From Apiospora phragmitis (lineage: Eukaryota; Ascomycota; Sordariomycetes; Amphisphaeriales; Apiosporaceae), in assembly GCA_038363925.1 (NCBI GenBank), contig JAQQWL010000002.1, forward strand, positions 4,836,001 to 4,900,000: a DNA stretch of 64,000 nucleotides, in the 5' to 3' direction. The notes under the pieces are model-generated. The model saw nothing but the letters and a program-made list of their open reading frames with translations, had not been told where the DNA came from and did no database searches. Numbering within the stretch: position 1 is the first letter of the stretch; each line of letters starts with the position of its first letter. The position numbers and the translations under genes were made by a program. Positions 11,386 to 21,937 of the stretch are shown in pieces.

Positions 11386-12710
11386 TTGAGCCTGGTGGTT
11401 TGGTTGTATGACCTGCAACACGAATTAGCTTATGAATAATGAATGATTATATAATACCAAAAGCTTTTTGTAACCTACTCGCCTGAAACTGAGCCTGTTT
11501 AGACCGACCTTAGAAGTACAGAGCAAATACTAGCGTCATTTGGAAGTTGAATATGACACTGACTATTTGGGAGCTTTCATGCACAATCAGGACAACGGAC
11601 TTTACCATCAATTTTGAACGAATGACCATATCCCCACACAGGATCCAGTAAAAAACCGTCGTCTTCGGCTGACAGGCTGGGATGCGCAGATGTTGAAACT
11701 GGCTCGGGTAATGTTAACCTTAGTCTTAAAAAGCTAGGTAGCATTCGAGGTTATTGGTAGGACTCCTTGAAACTCTGTGGAGAGCTCGACGACCCGCCCA
11801 CAGCTCCCCTGCATGGCTGGGCATTTCCCGCCCATTTCTTAACATTCGCATCGACCATGAGTATCTGCTTATAAATTGCAATGCAGGTGTGCTAGGAAAG
11901 GATTCAAGAGAAACCACATTCAACATTTGTATAGTCTAATGTATTCCGGATTTACTTGATATTCTGCATTTTGTCTCTGAATGCATGTCCTGCAAAGCTG
12001 CGTCGAGTTAGGAGGTTACGGGGCTGATCTAAGCTTAGAGGACCCAAGCACCCTTGTCGCCCCGTATTTCATCGGGCGCTTGTTGAAATCCCTCCAAAAA
12101 CCGCATCGTCGGATCTTTCAGGGCATGCCAAGATTCAAGCATGGTGGGTGTGTCAAGGATGTCAACTGTCTCAAGAGTACCATGGCATCGCGCATATTAG
12201 CATGCGTCGCAGAGCCTCACCGCGCTTCTACCACACTTCCATCAAGCATCGGAGACCCCGGTATCCTCTTTTCTCGGGTGACCTGCCGAATCTGATCGAC
12301 CTCGGACATCTGAGCCAACAAGAGACCCCGTTGCACATCAAACAGCCCCGGCCAGGATGAGACGAAAGGTCTTGGCTGTACAGGCCAACGCCCGGCAGAT
12401 CGGCTTCTCTAGAAACGTCGTGAGCCCTTCCCGCGAAATGCGACCCGGAGACAAGATGACTTTAAAAAGATCGCCCATCCCGCTTGATCTCCCGCCGCTT
12501 CTTCTTGCCCTCTTCTCAACCTACCTTCGTGTATCTTACCTTCATTTCAACCAACGTTACCTGTAACTATATATCTTCCCCTCCGGCAAGGGTTGCTTCC
12601 ATTCGTTTTTTACAACATACCTTCTTTGGCCCTAGGCAATTGATCTTCATTCTTTTACATAAACGCAACTCCTTTTACCAAAAAACCAAAAACACACCAC
12701 TACCGCCACC
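11386..12710. other. Intergenic region upstream of the small secreted protein
   Basis: No supported gene. The last 200 bases are pyrimidine-rich with ATATAT at about 12570 and end ACCGCCACC immediately before the next ATG, a good fungal start context. Several short plus-strand frames at 11981-12566 show no features. Confidence 0.5.
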
Positions 12711-13352
12711 ATGCAGTACTCCACCACTTTCACCGTCGCGGCCCTGTTCGCCTCGCTCGCCGCCGCCGCCCCGGCCAACCACGTCTCCTTCGTGACGGAC
12801 AAGAACATCATCAATCTGCCCGCGGTCGCCGAGCCCCTCGAGCCGCGTCAGAACAGCCAGGCCTGCTTCATCACCGGCAACGCGCAGCTGCCGGCCGAGG
12901 TCGCGACAGTCGTGCAGCAGCTGGCCCCCAAGGTCAAGTGCAACCAGGCCGTCAAGACGCTCGGCGGCGTGCCGGACGTGACCTCGGGCGGCCAGACCTA
13001 CAGCCAGATCGACTTCAGCAAGTCGGGCACGTCGGGCCTGCAGTTCGCGCTCGACACCTTCGTCACGGCCGACCGCATGGCTGACAGCAACCTGCAGGCC
13101 TTCGAGGACGCGCTCGACGTCTACACGGCGACCGAGGCCGGGCTGCGCAGCAGCAGCGGCAACTTCAACACCATCAAGGCGCCCAAGTTCTTCCTCGCCA
13201 TGCAGATCGCCCGCATCAAGACGGCCCAGGGCAACCCCGCCCACCGACGCCGCCAACCAGGTCGACCATCTCGCCGAGAAGGTCACCAAGAACGCCGGCC
13301 GCGTCGACCAGTCGCTCATCGACAAGGTCAACGCTCTGGCCAAGCAGACGTA
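12711..13352 (+). CDS. Small secreted protein (about 213 aa), one-base frame break near the end
   Basis: Starts with a clear signal peptide (hydrophobic core then A-A-A-A-P) followed by a short pro-like segment ending E-P-R-Q. The mature part is Ala/Asp/Thr-rich with only two cysteines seen. It resembles a widespread class of fungal small secreted proteins, but I do not recognise the family. The first frame runs well to about 13234; the natural C-terminus (helical, ending near A-L-A-K-Q-T) is in another frame with its stop at 13350-13352. The shift falls at CCCC (13235-13238) or CCC (13240-13242) and needs one base removed. In the uncorrected frame the tail turns Arg-rich and unlike a secreted protein, supporting an indel. 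Confidence 0.6.
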
Positions 13353-13739
13353 AGGTTGCAGAGTGAGAGGCAGAGTAGTGGGAGAGGAGGGGGAGAAGGA
13401 TGTAGATGCCTTATGGGTATATACTAATAAAGCAATTGGGTTGAATGAACGTTTCTGTAGGCTTTCGTCTCTGATCGTGATCGGTGATAGCCTGGTCTCT
13501 CGTTGAACATGCGCTGACTGTTAATGCTCTGGGGTTGTAACATGGACGAGCAGCATCGAGGCGAAGCCCCCAGTCCGGCGAGAAGCTTGAAGCCCATGTT
13601 TCCAATTCGGATCAAGGACCTAACGCATATGGATGAAGTCGGCTGCGCTGTGTCTGATGTGACCCTCACTTCGGGTTAGTCCTGTGTCGCTGAGTTCAAG
13701 CGGGGTGGAGGTACCCATCAGTTCACACCCTCCCTGACG
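13353..13739. other. Intergenic region
   Basis: 3' flank of the small secreted protein gene; AATAAA-like ACTAATAAAG at about 13424 could be its polyadenylation signal. Nothing else seen. Confidence 0.4.
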
Positions 13740-13994
13740 GACTAGCCATACGTGCTGTTCATGCTGAGCTGTTTTCTGGTCTTCCTCGGCATCTACACGC
13801 AAATGAAGGTAATGGGGGCGCGGTTCGGTATGGTGTTTACAATGCTTTCGGTAGCATTGCTCTTTGGCTTGCCCATCAGTAGTGTGTTGCAAGGTAGACA
13901 CGGATATTCTGCGTCTTGGATCTGGGCTGGCGAGGCCCTGTTCATGGGAAGCCTTGGTATCTACCCTACACGCGCGAAACGGGCAGTGGTTTGA
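13740..13994 (+). pseudogene. Relic of the C-terminus of an MFS (monocarboxylate-transporter-like) permease
   Basis: A frame of about 80 residues with two or three hydrophobic spans. The block G-x-R-F-G-M-V-F-T...A-L-L-F-G-L-P-I followed by a second span is what one sees in the last transmembrane helices of fungal MCT-type major facilitator proteins. A stop codon lies just upstream and no other transporter sequence is near, so only the tail end remains. The assignment is from pattern memory alone. Confidence 0.4.
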
Positions 13995-14543
13995 TACTAT
14001 CCTCTCCGTTCAAAACCAGGTCCTTACGTCTTTCTAGTCTGTCCTATATAGATGCTCGTTTACACATACCGGGTTTCACAATTTTCGAGATGAATCCTCG
14101 AGCTCTTCGCCGGTGCTTCACCAGAGGAGGGGGACCCTTTCGACCCGGAGATTCGCGTAAACCCGTCATTCACCCTGTGCGAGTGAGCTGAGGGCTAGGG
14201 GAAGTATAGAGTAGTCAAGATGAGAGCTTCTTGTTAGGATCGGTAGGTTCCTATAATTGTCAGGCGGTATATTCGTAACGCCCAAGCCTCTAGACAGGGT
14301 TAGCTTCGATAGTATCGGGAATATGGTGGCCTTGAAATGCTTACCGGCTTCTGACACTTGAATTGGCATCGCTTATCCTAGTGGGAAATCACTTGGTACC
14401 TCTGTGATATCTGGTAAATCTCAGTGGATTGCATTGTTCAGGGCATTGATATGGTTCCATCTAATCAGTACGTCGTCCCTGCTTGATCCTCGCATCAATC
14501 GGACCCCCCTAATTAATCATATCAGCAGGGCTGGTCAAAACCT
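13995..14543. other. Intergenic region
   Basis: No gene. It lies between the transporter relic and the 3' end of the ankyrin part of the HET-ankyrin gene. Confidence 0.4.
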
Positions 14544-16800
14544 TCAGATCCGAGTTGTCTGGAGTCGCGAGTTCTTCACTATGGCGACGCTCCCGTAGTA
14601 ATATGTTGTCCTCCGATTCCCATAGTGATATGATGTCCTCCAATTCCCATAGTATTCTGAAGTCTTCTGGTTTCCATAACTTCGGCTCTGGTCCCGTAAA
14701 ACTATGTTGAGATCCGGTTCCCGAGCTGTGGTCTTGGAGTCGTTGCAACCCTTTCCGTATCCGTAAGAGCCATCTTCAAAACGTGTAAACTGCTTACAAT
14801 TGGACTTCGCTCCATCGAAAGTGACCATTTTGTCACAAACATGCCATGGCTGGAAGGTACGTGCTCGCATAACTTGCTTGATTACATGACCAGAAATGGC
14901 GTGTTGCTTTTCAGAGGTCCACAATACAGAGCTCCATGCTAGAAGGCCGAGGCAGGACTTAACATTGTTGAGGAACGCTTTCCGGTTGTCTCTGCGCAAC
15001 AGGTATTCGGCAATGTCCCCGTGACCATATCGTATCGCAAAACCTAGAGGGTCAGTCGGACAATTGTCCACATGGACTTCTTCAGGCGAATCTTTTTTCC
15101 GATATATTTCCATGTCCCTCACCCCTGTGTCGCAGCCAAAAGCACAAAGACTCTTTACGCAATCAAACCGTCCGTTGGCTGCCGCTATATGGAGAGCAGT
15201 GTCGGTGTCGAGTTCTGCTTTAGCCCCTTGACGTAGGATTGCCTGCAGAATTGAGTCATACCCGGTCAGACAGGTTATCTGTATGACTGGATATGTTGGT
15301 TTGGCTCCTGCCCTCAGGAGGAAATGCACTGTTCCAAGATGTCCGCCCACACACGCGGCATCCAATGATGTCTTCCACCGCTTGTCTCTAGCATTTGTGT
15401 TTGCTCCATGTTTCAACAGAAGCCCTACAATCTTCCATGATCCGGCAGCGGCCGCTTGCCAAAGCGGCGTCCGATCTTGCACATCAAGTGCGTTGATGTC
15501 AAGGATCTTGTCGAGCTGAAGTATAGCTTTGACGGCGTGCCAGTTACCCATTGCTGCAGCACGATGCAAATGTGTCTCATGCAGCCAACTGTACTTTTCG
15601 TTAGTCCAGCGCCCTGCCATAACGCGTCTCTTGTCGCTTTCCTCGAAATGGGCGACTTCAAGGTCGACAGAAGATGGCTCGGGAAGATGTTGCAACATGT
15701 TCTTGATTTCCCTAGTATGTATGAGCGCTGCTGCCAAGTGGAGCCGGGGTTCAATCATCTTTTTCCGGAGAGGTAGAGGCGTTATTTCCGGCACTATCTT
15801 GTCTGATACAAGAGATATCAACTATCGTATGATGTCTAAGTCCCCTCTCATAAGAGCGATGTCCAGTGGAGTTAGAAGATAGGTAGTCCCTTCTGTGTAG
15901 CGCAATGCATCCTGCTCAAAAAGGATATGCACGGCATCAATATTGCCGTACGCAACGGCCCAATGAAGTGGTTTGAACCCATCGAACATGACTGAGAGGT
16001 CATGTTCACGAGCACCGTCATATGCAACTGTGGTACTTGCCGAGAACAAACGTCGATCATGGTCATCTCCGTGCAGGCTCTGTAAAATCGTAGCCGTGTC
16101 GTTTTTGACGCATGCTTACATTAAATTGCCTTGCAGAATGTCGCTGGAACATGCTTTGTTCCGCTACATCTTGATCGATGATGCCAGGGCCAACAGTGGG
16201 AGACGATTCTATCCGCGGGAAGAGCTTTATCGCGTAATTTATCAAACCCTGGTTGTCTTGAATAATATCCCTGATTCGCTGAATCCCGAATTCTCGGCGT
16301 CTCCAAACAGGACTGCGGATTCTAGCCGGAAGACGATGTTTCTGTTGCTCAACCCCTCGAATGCGGCTGTAAATGAGTTCCCAGACACGCTTAATTTCAC
16401 ATCCCTGAGTCGTTTCAAAGAAGTTCCTCGCAACCTGTTCCAGCGGGACATCAAGATCGCTATCCTTGAGTACGCACCAACTGGGACAGCAGAGATGGGT
16501 TCCGTGCTTACGACCCCGTTCAGGTGATAGGTTCTTCCATCTAGCTCCCTGTTGCTCCAGGCAAAAGCCGAAAAACGCATCAATCGTGACGTTACCCTCA
16601 GTGACAAAGCGTACAATTGCTAAGGGGTCTCGCCCAGATACGTCCAATGGCAACTCAGAATTGTCCAGCTTAGGATGCGAATCTAGTATCTTGAAGTATG
16701 TCCGATTGAAGGATATGTGTAGTGTCGGGATTGGCCGCCTCGGTTGTTACTTCACATATATGAACGTACTTCGTTGTTGCGAACAGCGTGTTTTGTTGAG
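14544..16800 (-). pseudogene. Ankyrin-repeat C-terminal half of a HET-ankyrin gene cut by a transposon
   Basis: Reading from the transposon border leftwards, a frame passes a junction region, a 40-nt intron (16119-16080, GTAAGC...ACAG) and then ankyrin repeats (about five to seven, with typical T-P-L-x-x-A-A-x-x-G-x and L-L-x-x-G-A motifs) to the stop at 14544. The tail repeats Tyr-Gly-Asn elements. Two stops interrupt it: TAA at 16747-16749 and TAG at 15822-15824; both would be CAA and CAG before a C-to-T change. The frame across the transposon site, with one TA copy removed, continues directly from the HET part at 18721-20143, so both are one former gene. No start codon belongs to this half alone. 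Confidence 0.75.
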
Positions 16801-16850
16801 TAAGCCAGCTGACGGTGCTACGGTCACCCCATACAACGGTGACCCCTAAA
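16801..16850. repeat. 5' terminal inverted repeat of Fot1-like element plus TA duplication
   Basis: TA (16801-16802) followed by an approximately 46-bp repeat starting AGCCAGCTGACGGTGCTACG. It matches the reverse complement of 18671-18720 with only about four differences, all of them C/T or A/G transitions apart from one missing base. Confidence 0.92.
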
Positions 16851-18718
16851 TTTAGATAGCCCCTGACAGTACCACATATAAATCAGTATATAAACCAGTC
16901 AGCTTTTGATTTATAATTAATTAAATAATCCCATCTTCTTTCTTTTCTTTTCCTCTTTTTAATAAGTAGTAAACTTAACGAGTTAACACTATAACGCGTG
17001 ATTTAAAATGTTATAAATAGTTCGTTAATAAAACAAGCCGCCGAAAAGTATAATATCTTTAGAATAACTCTAAGGGCTCGGATTCACGGCTATAAAACTA
17101 TAAAACAACCGAATAAATCCTTCTAAGCCTTAATAATAGCGGAAAAGTCTTAAATCGTAATTTAATACTTTATATAATATAATTTAAACTGCTCACTAGC
17201 GTATATTATCTTTTAAATATTCGCTTAACGAATCTTTTAAATTAACGAGATTAATATAATACTTAATAAATACTAGGTTAAAAGATTTATTACTTACTAT
17301 TTATATATCGGTACTACTCTTTTTAAAAGGATTAATTTTTAAGGTTTAACGTAACTTCCGTAAAAAAAATTATCGAGTTTTTCGAGCGGTTTAATAATCT
17401 TATTCTAAAATCGATCCTTCCGGAGTTTCGGTTTAATATCGACGAGATCGGTAACTAGCTCGGTTATAAAACGAATATAATAGTTATTAAACCTATTAAA
17501 ATAAAAAAAATACTAGTTATAAACTCCCCTAACCGAGAATAGGTTTTTATAGTCGAATATAATAACGCTTTAAGCCGAGCCTTGCCTCTTCTCATTATAT
17601 TTAAGGATTAATAAGTCTAGCAATAATAGTTTCCGGAGGAGAAAGACTCGTTAACGGATGCTATAGAGGATTAGGTCTTTGCGGCATCCCTTAAAGGCTG
17701 GACTAATAAAGAGCTGGTCTTAGTATAGCTAAATAAGGTCTTTATCCCTTATATAAAGCTTTAAAACGAAAACTAATAGCGGCTTATTATCTTAGATAGC
17801 CACGCTAGCTACGTAAGCGAGGACTTTATTATAACGTGCTTAAAATATAAAATATAGCTTTTCTTCTTTTTAATACACTCGTTATATTTATTATAACCCT
17901 TAAATCTTAATTCTTTTAATATATTAAAAGATATTTACTATTAAAAAATAACCTTATACTATATAAAGCTTAATAATATAAATATAAATAAAAAGGATTT
18001 CTTTTAATATTATAAGTTAATTAAAAAGTTTACTTTTCGGCCGTATATAATAATTAGCGGCTAGGCCGTAACTAGTATATTTCCTCGCGATATTAATAAG
18101 CCCCTTAATAACCGGAACCGGAGGATAAAAAACTAGGTAAAAGCAGGACCATTTAAGCCTCCCCTCAACGTTTTCGATAAATAATTCTCTTTTATAACAT
18201 TACTAACACTTATAACTAGCCGCTAAATTAAAGAGTTAACGGATACGTTTAATAATAATAATACTATTTTTAATAACGTAACGCGCCGGGTTTTATTCCG
18301 GAAGCTTTAAAAAAATCTAAATACTTTAAACGGCTAGATCGGCTAATTAGAGCACGAGAAGTTAGTTTTAAAAAATAATTTAAAAAAAAGAAATAAAAAA
18401 AGGAAAAAAGTAATACTTAACCTTAATTAGAAATTTACGCATATACGAGATACTATAGTAATTAAGAAGGAAATAAATAGCGTTACACCGGAACCTTAAG
18501 CTATCACTCTTTTATCGTCGGCGCCGAAAGCTGTTATAATTAAATCCGACTCTAAATCTAAGATTAAAAGTGTTATAAAAGCGTTTTAAGACTAAAACGG
18601 TATTTTTAAGATTTTATATTAATTTTTAATTAAATTATTCGTATTATTATTATATAGTATTGTTATTAGTTTTTAGGGTCGCCGTTGCATAGGGTGACCG
18701 TAGCACCGTCAGCTGGCT
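16803..18718 (+). mobile_element. RIP-degraded Fot1/pogo-type (Tc1-mariner) DNA transposon, about 1.92 kb
   Basis: Bounded by near-identical terminal inverted repeats and flanked by TA duplications (16801-16802 and 18719-18720), the target used by Tc1-mariner elements. Length matches Fot1/Pot2 relatives (about 1.9 kb). The interior is extremely TA-rich with stops in every frame, yet plus-strand translation still shows a pogo-type DDE transposase: a G-W-T-N-K-E-L block near 17697, then an R-L-I-I-L-D-S-H catalytic-Asp strand at 17780-17826, and further downstream a weakly conserved tail. The loss of almost all CpA and the transition-only TIR differences are the RIP signature. Not capable of self-mobilisation. 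Confidence 0.9.
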
Positions 18719-18720
18719 TA
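18671..18720. repeat. 3' terminal inverted repeat of Fot1-like element plus TA duplication
   Basis: Reverse complement of the repeat at 16801-16850, ending CACCGTCAGCTGGCT and then TA (18719-18720). Host HET coding sequence resumes immediately to the right. Confidence 0.92.
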
Positions 18721-20143
18721 GGTAAACCAGATGAGGGTCACGCCGGATGTACTGGCCGCCGCCCAGTGACCAGAGTAGGATGCCAACCCAATTGAATGAT
18801 ATAGAAGCGTAGTCTTCAGTATTTTCAGTATCTTCCTCATATAAAATGGCGAAGAACGCATTTTTCTTGAAAGTCATGCTACTCTTATCATAGTCATCAT
18901 TCCCAACCGGAAAGGTGGGGATCCGATATTGGATATATAAGGGTGATAGAAGATCAAACTGGATGCGCAAACCCTGGTTTGTCATCGCGCATGGAGCATT
19001 AGGAGCAATATAAGGCCTTCCCTCCCGTCTGACAACTCTTTGTCTGCAGTCGGCAAAAAGCGCTGGGTGAGAAGCTAGAAGACCACAACCCTCATACCGA
19101 AGCAGGTCCAGGAAGCTATCGTGAGATCTGTTGACGCTGTCGATCCTGAGTTAGTTCTTGATAATGCGCTGTCTGATGATCAAAGCAGTGCGGTATGAAG
19201 AAAGGCATGGATGGAAATGCAACCCTACCCTTTAGGATTTCCTCTTGAAGACGGATGAATGCACGATCCCCTTCCCCATATAGGAGAGGCATATTGACGT
19301 TGAAAATTCCCATCAGACAGTATGCGATATCCTCAGACCTTGTTGTTTCGCGTCTTGATGCCCATGACATTCGCTGAGCAACACTGAAGTCACTCAACTC
19401 CATAGTGTCGCCGCTGACCAAAGCCTTTTGAGGATGTCCGTGATCCTCGTAAGCAATGGTGGTAGCTTCAGAGCCTTGTGCAGTCGCTCCTTTGATGGGT
19501 CGGTGCCTTGCTTGTTGCCGATAAGTTGCCAGTCTTTAGTATAGCATTTGACATCAGCAAGTGCAACAAACTCCTGCAAAGTCCAGCCTCGGGTGAACCA
19601 GCGACTTCGTCTAATCTTCTCCTTGAGAACTTTGAGTCTCTTGAACTCCGCAGGCAATTGGAAGTGCTCGTGCTTCTCAATATCCTCGAGCTGGTAATTC
19701 TCCTTGTCACCGAAATGCCACCCAGGCTTTTCAGTTTTCTCAGGCTCCTCTGCAGCCTTGGTGACATCCACATCGATTAGATATGCATAGCACACAGCTG
19801 AATCGCGGTAATACCGATAAATGGAGTTGATGGCATCTGATAGCTCGGCGCTGGAGCTCTTGTCAATACAGCAGGTGTCGATCCAGATGTAGTCATAGCC
19901 TTGTGATTTGGCCAGGGCAGCAGCACCTCGCACTTTGGCGAAGCCGGTCTTGGCACGTATTGAGCGACCCAGCCACCCAGAGTAATGGGCTTGATAAGCC
20001 ATCAGCTGCTTGATGTCGTCGAAGCTGAATTTGTCTTCGTCCTTTCCCCAGGTATGGGACAAGATGGCGTAAGGTGGAGGATCATTGTCATGTTTAGTGA
20101 CGAGGGCAAGTGTGGAAGTGTCGAGAAGTCGCATTGTGAACAC
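18721..20143 (-). pseudogene. HET-domain N-terminal half of the transposon-split HET-ankyrin gene
   Basis: Starts near 20143 with M-R-L-L-D-T-S-T-L and shows the three HET blocks: Y-A-I-L-S-H-T-W-G near residue 30, Y-I-W-I-D-T-C-C-I-D-K near 85, and R-W-F-T-R-G-W-T-L-Q-E-F near 190. HET proteins trigger incompatibility cell death when non-self partners meet. A one-base shift at a four-A run (19426-19429) separates it from the continuation W-A-S-R-R-E-T-T-R...P-L-L-Y-G-E-G, a standard HET-C-flank; an intron of about 100 nt (GTAGGG...CAACAG) follows, then G-L-L-A-S-H-P-A-L-F-A-D and M-T-N-Q-G-L-R-I, both typical. The frame runs straight into the transposon TIR. Non-functional as it stands because of the insertion. 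Confidence 0.85.
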
Positions 20144-20457
20144 TACGACCGCGAAGTTTGGTTCAATCTGAAGACTGTGACACAGTTCGGGATTACAACT
20201 GAGTATGGTTGATACTTTGGGGCAATAATAGTTTGTTCAGGCTGCTTGTCAAGGTAAGTGGGTAGATGAGGAGAAGAGGAGAAAAATATGACCCTCTCGA
20301 GCGGCTGAGCCCTCTTTGGAGTCAGTCCGGCCAGGTCACGGCCGCCACTCGCTTATCTGAATACCCTATTGGTCTCAAGTTGCAGCGGAATAAGAAACAT
20401 CCGGATTTGTGTGCATATTGATGCAGCCAATCTCGATCCAATGCCTGGTAACAGTTC
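20144..20457. other. Promoter side of the HET gene
   Basis: No gene seen in this stretch between the HET start and the retroelement fragment. Confidence 0.4.
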
Positions 20458-20770
20458 TTGTATCACGTTGACCATCTGGGAACACACAGACTTTGCGTCC
20501 CCCACATCCTCATTCGCGAATTCCTCGCCATGACATATGATGACAAGCATCGTTTTGGACCAAAGGGGATGTTGGAGGATCTGGACACTCTAGCTATTAA
20601 GGATAAGAAGCGCCTGGTCGAAAGACTACATTGCTTATTGTCCCAGTTGTGGCGTCAATCGGACTGACCGACAATTGGGCATTGGTGACTATAAGCCTAT
20701 ACGTATTAAGGATTCCTTACCTATGCGTACCGTTGCCATGGACTTCATTGAACAGCTTTGACACAGACAC
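20458..20770 (+). mobile_element. Fragment of a Ty3/Gypsy-type retrotransposon integrase
   Basis: One frame gives H-V-D-H-L-G-T-H-R...R-E-F-L-A-M-T-Y-D-D-K-H-R-F-G; after a one-base shift near 20625 a second frame gives Y-C-P-S-C-G-V-N-R-T-D-R...M-D-F-I. Together these are the integrase zinc-binding H-H-C-C region and the start of the catalytic core of chromovirus-like fungal LTR elements. No LTR, reverse transcriptase or remaining integrase is nearby, so it is an orphan remnant of about 300 bp. Not strongly TA-biased, unlike the Fot1-like element. Confidence 0.6.
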
Positions 20771-20977
20771 CGCACATAGTGTTTTTTATTTGACTAAAAT
20801 CGATAGAGCTGCCAAATACATTTGTGTGCATGAGGAATGATAGGAACCATTTAAAACTTACGGCTAAGACGAGTTTGAGTCCTCATGATGTCCCAAGCGG
20901 TACCATTACAAGACCGAATGATTGACCAGTTTGCTCGCGTTGATCAAGAGGAATTCTAGGACAAAATCGGCTGTCGG

Positions 20978-21500
20978 TCAAGAGTAATCCTCGAAGTCAA
21001 TCAACCCCAGTCCTAATTCCAGAGCATTTGGTTCCCACATAGCCCCGGATATCTTGACCGTCTCTGCGTTAACAAATCGGTCGAATTCAAAATGCCCCTG
21101 ATATATAATTTTGCATCCAGGGTGGAAAATGCATTGGACGATGCAGTGCCCAGTCCTTCCAACTACAAGCCAGCCCTCTGTCATTAAGTCAGGCGTAGGA
21201 AACAAAAGATGATCGGAGTGAATGGTTCGCAAGCGTATGGCTTGTTTCTTGGGTGAGGTTTCCGCCACCCGCGCCGCAACCTCTTCATTGTCCGGCGACA
21301 CTGGTGTACGAGGTCGATCCACCGGCTCAGACCTCCCGAGTGCCGCGAAGAACTCTTCGATGAGTTAGACCGGGCGCACGTCAATATCCCATGCCTTAGG
21401 GTATACGCCTGAGACCGTGTCGAGATCTTCCGAAAGGATGGAGAATGATTCCAGGACAGCGAGACGGGGTTATAGGCATTGAGCATGGCATTGCGGATCA
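20978..21500 (-). pseudogene. Unrecognised degraded ORF
   Basis: A frame ending at 20978 gives about 115 clean residues with a W-L-V-V-G segment and an acidic C-terminus. Upstream the same frame continues sensibly past a TAA at 21365-21367 (CAA by one C-to-T step) to another stop near 21470. A second frame overlaps at 21184-21588. No recognisable family. It sits in the same decayed stretch as the HET gene and retroelement remnant. Confidence 0.35.
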
Positions 21501-21588
21501 CACTAAGCGAGGATGCAGGCACTCGGGTAGTCATCTTGGAACAAAGTTGAAGAATCGAGCTTACCACATCCTCATCAAATGGCGACAC

Positions 21589-21937
21589 CTGCCACGCTAT
21601 AACTACGCATGTTCGAGTTAATGCGCTCGCTCACGGGAGGACATGATTAACCTGGGTTCTGAAGACAAGACTCTGCTAGCAATATGTTCTACACACCCCT
21701 TGTGAGGGAGGGAGTTAGCGGGAGGGAGTGGCACCTTATACGTATTCGGCTATAGGGTTTTATATATCTTAAGAAAGGGACCGACTTGGTTTTTGGTGAT
21801 GTACAATCTCAAGCCAAGTGGATACATAGAAAAACGCATAAGCCCCTATACCCACCCCCCCCTTAACCCCCTTGCGTCTCCACCGCAAGCTCATATACAA
21901 GCCTAGCGACAACGCGGACAGCGAAACATCAAGACGC
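21589..21937. other. 3' flank of deuterolysin
   Basis: No gene. AT-rich stretch at 21740-21780 and a C-rich run near 21855-21870. Confidence 0.4.

Noticed and set aside
12675..13343. Minus-strand frame of 222 codons
   Set aside because: Antisense to the small secreted protein; no motif, Arg/Gly-rich composition of a GC shadow.
16801..18720. Centromere-like or mitochondrial AT-rich insert
   Set aside because: Matched TIRs, TA duplication and transposase remnants explain it as a RIP-mutated transposon.
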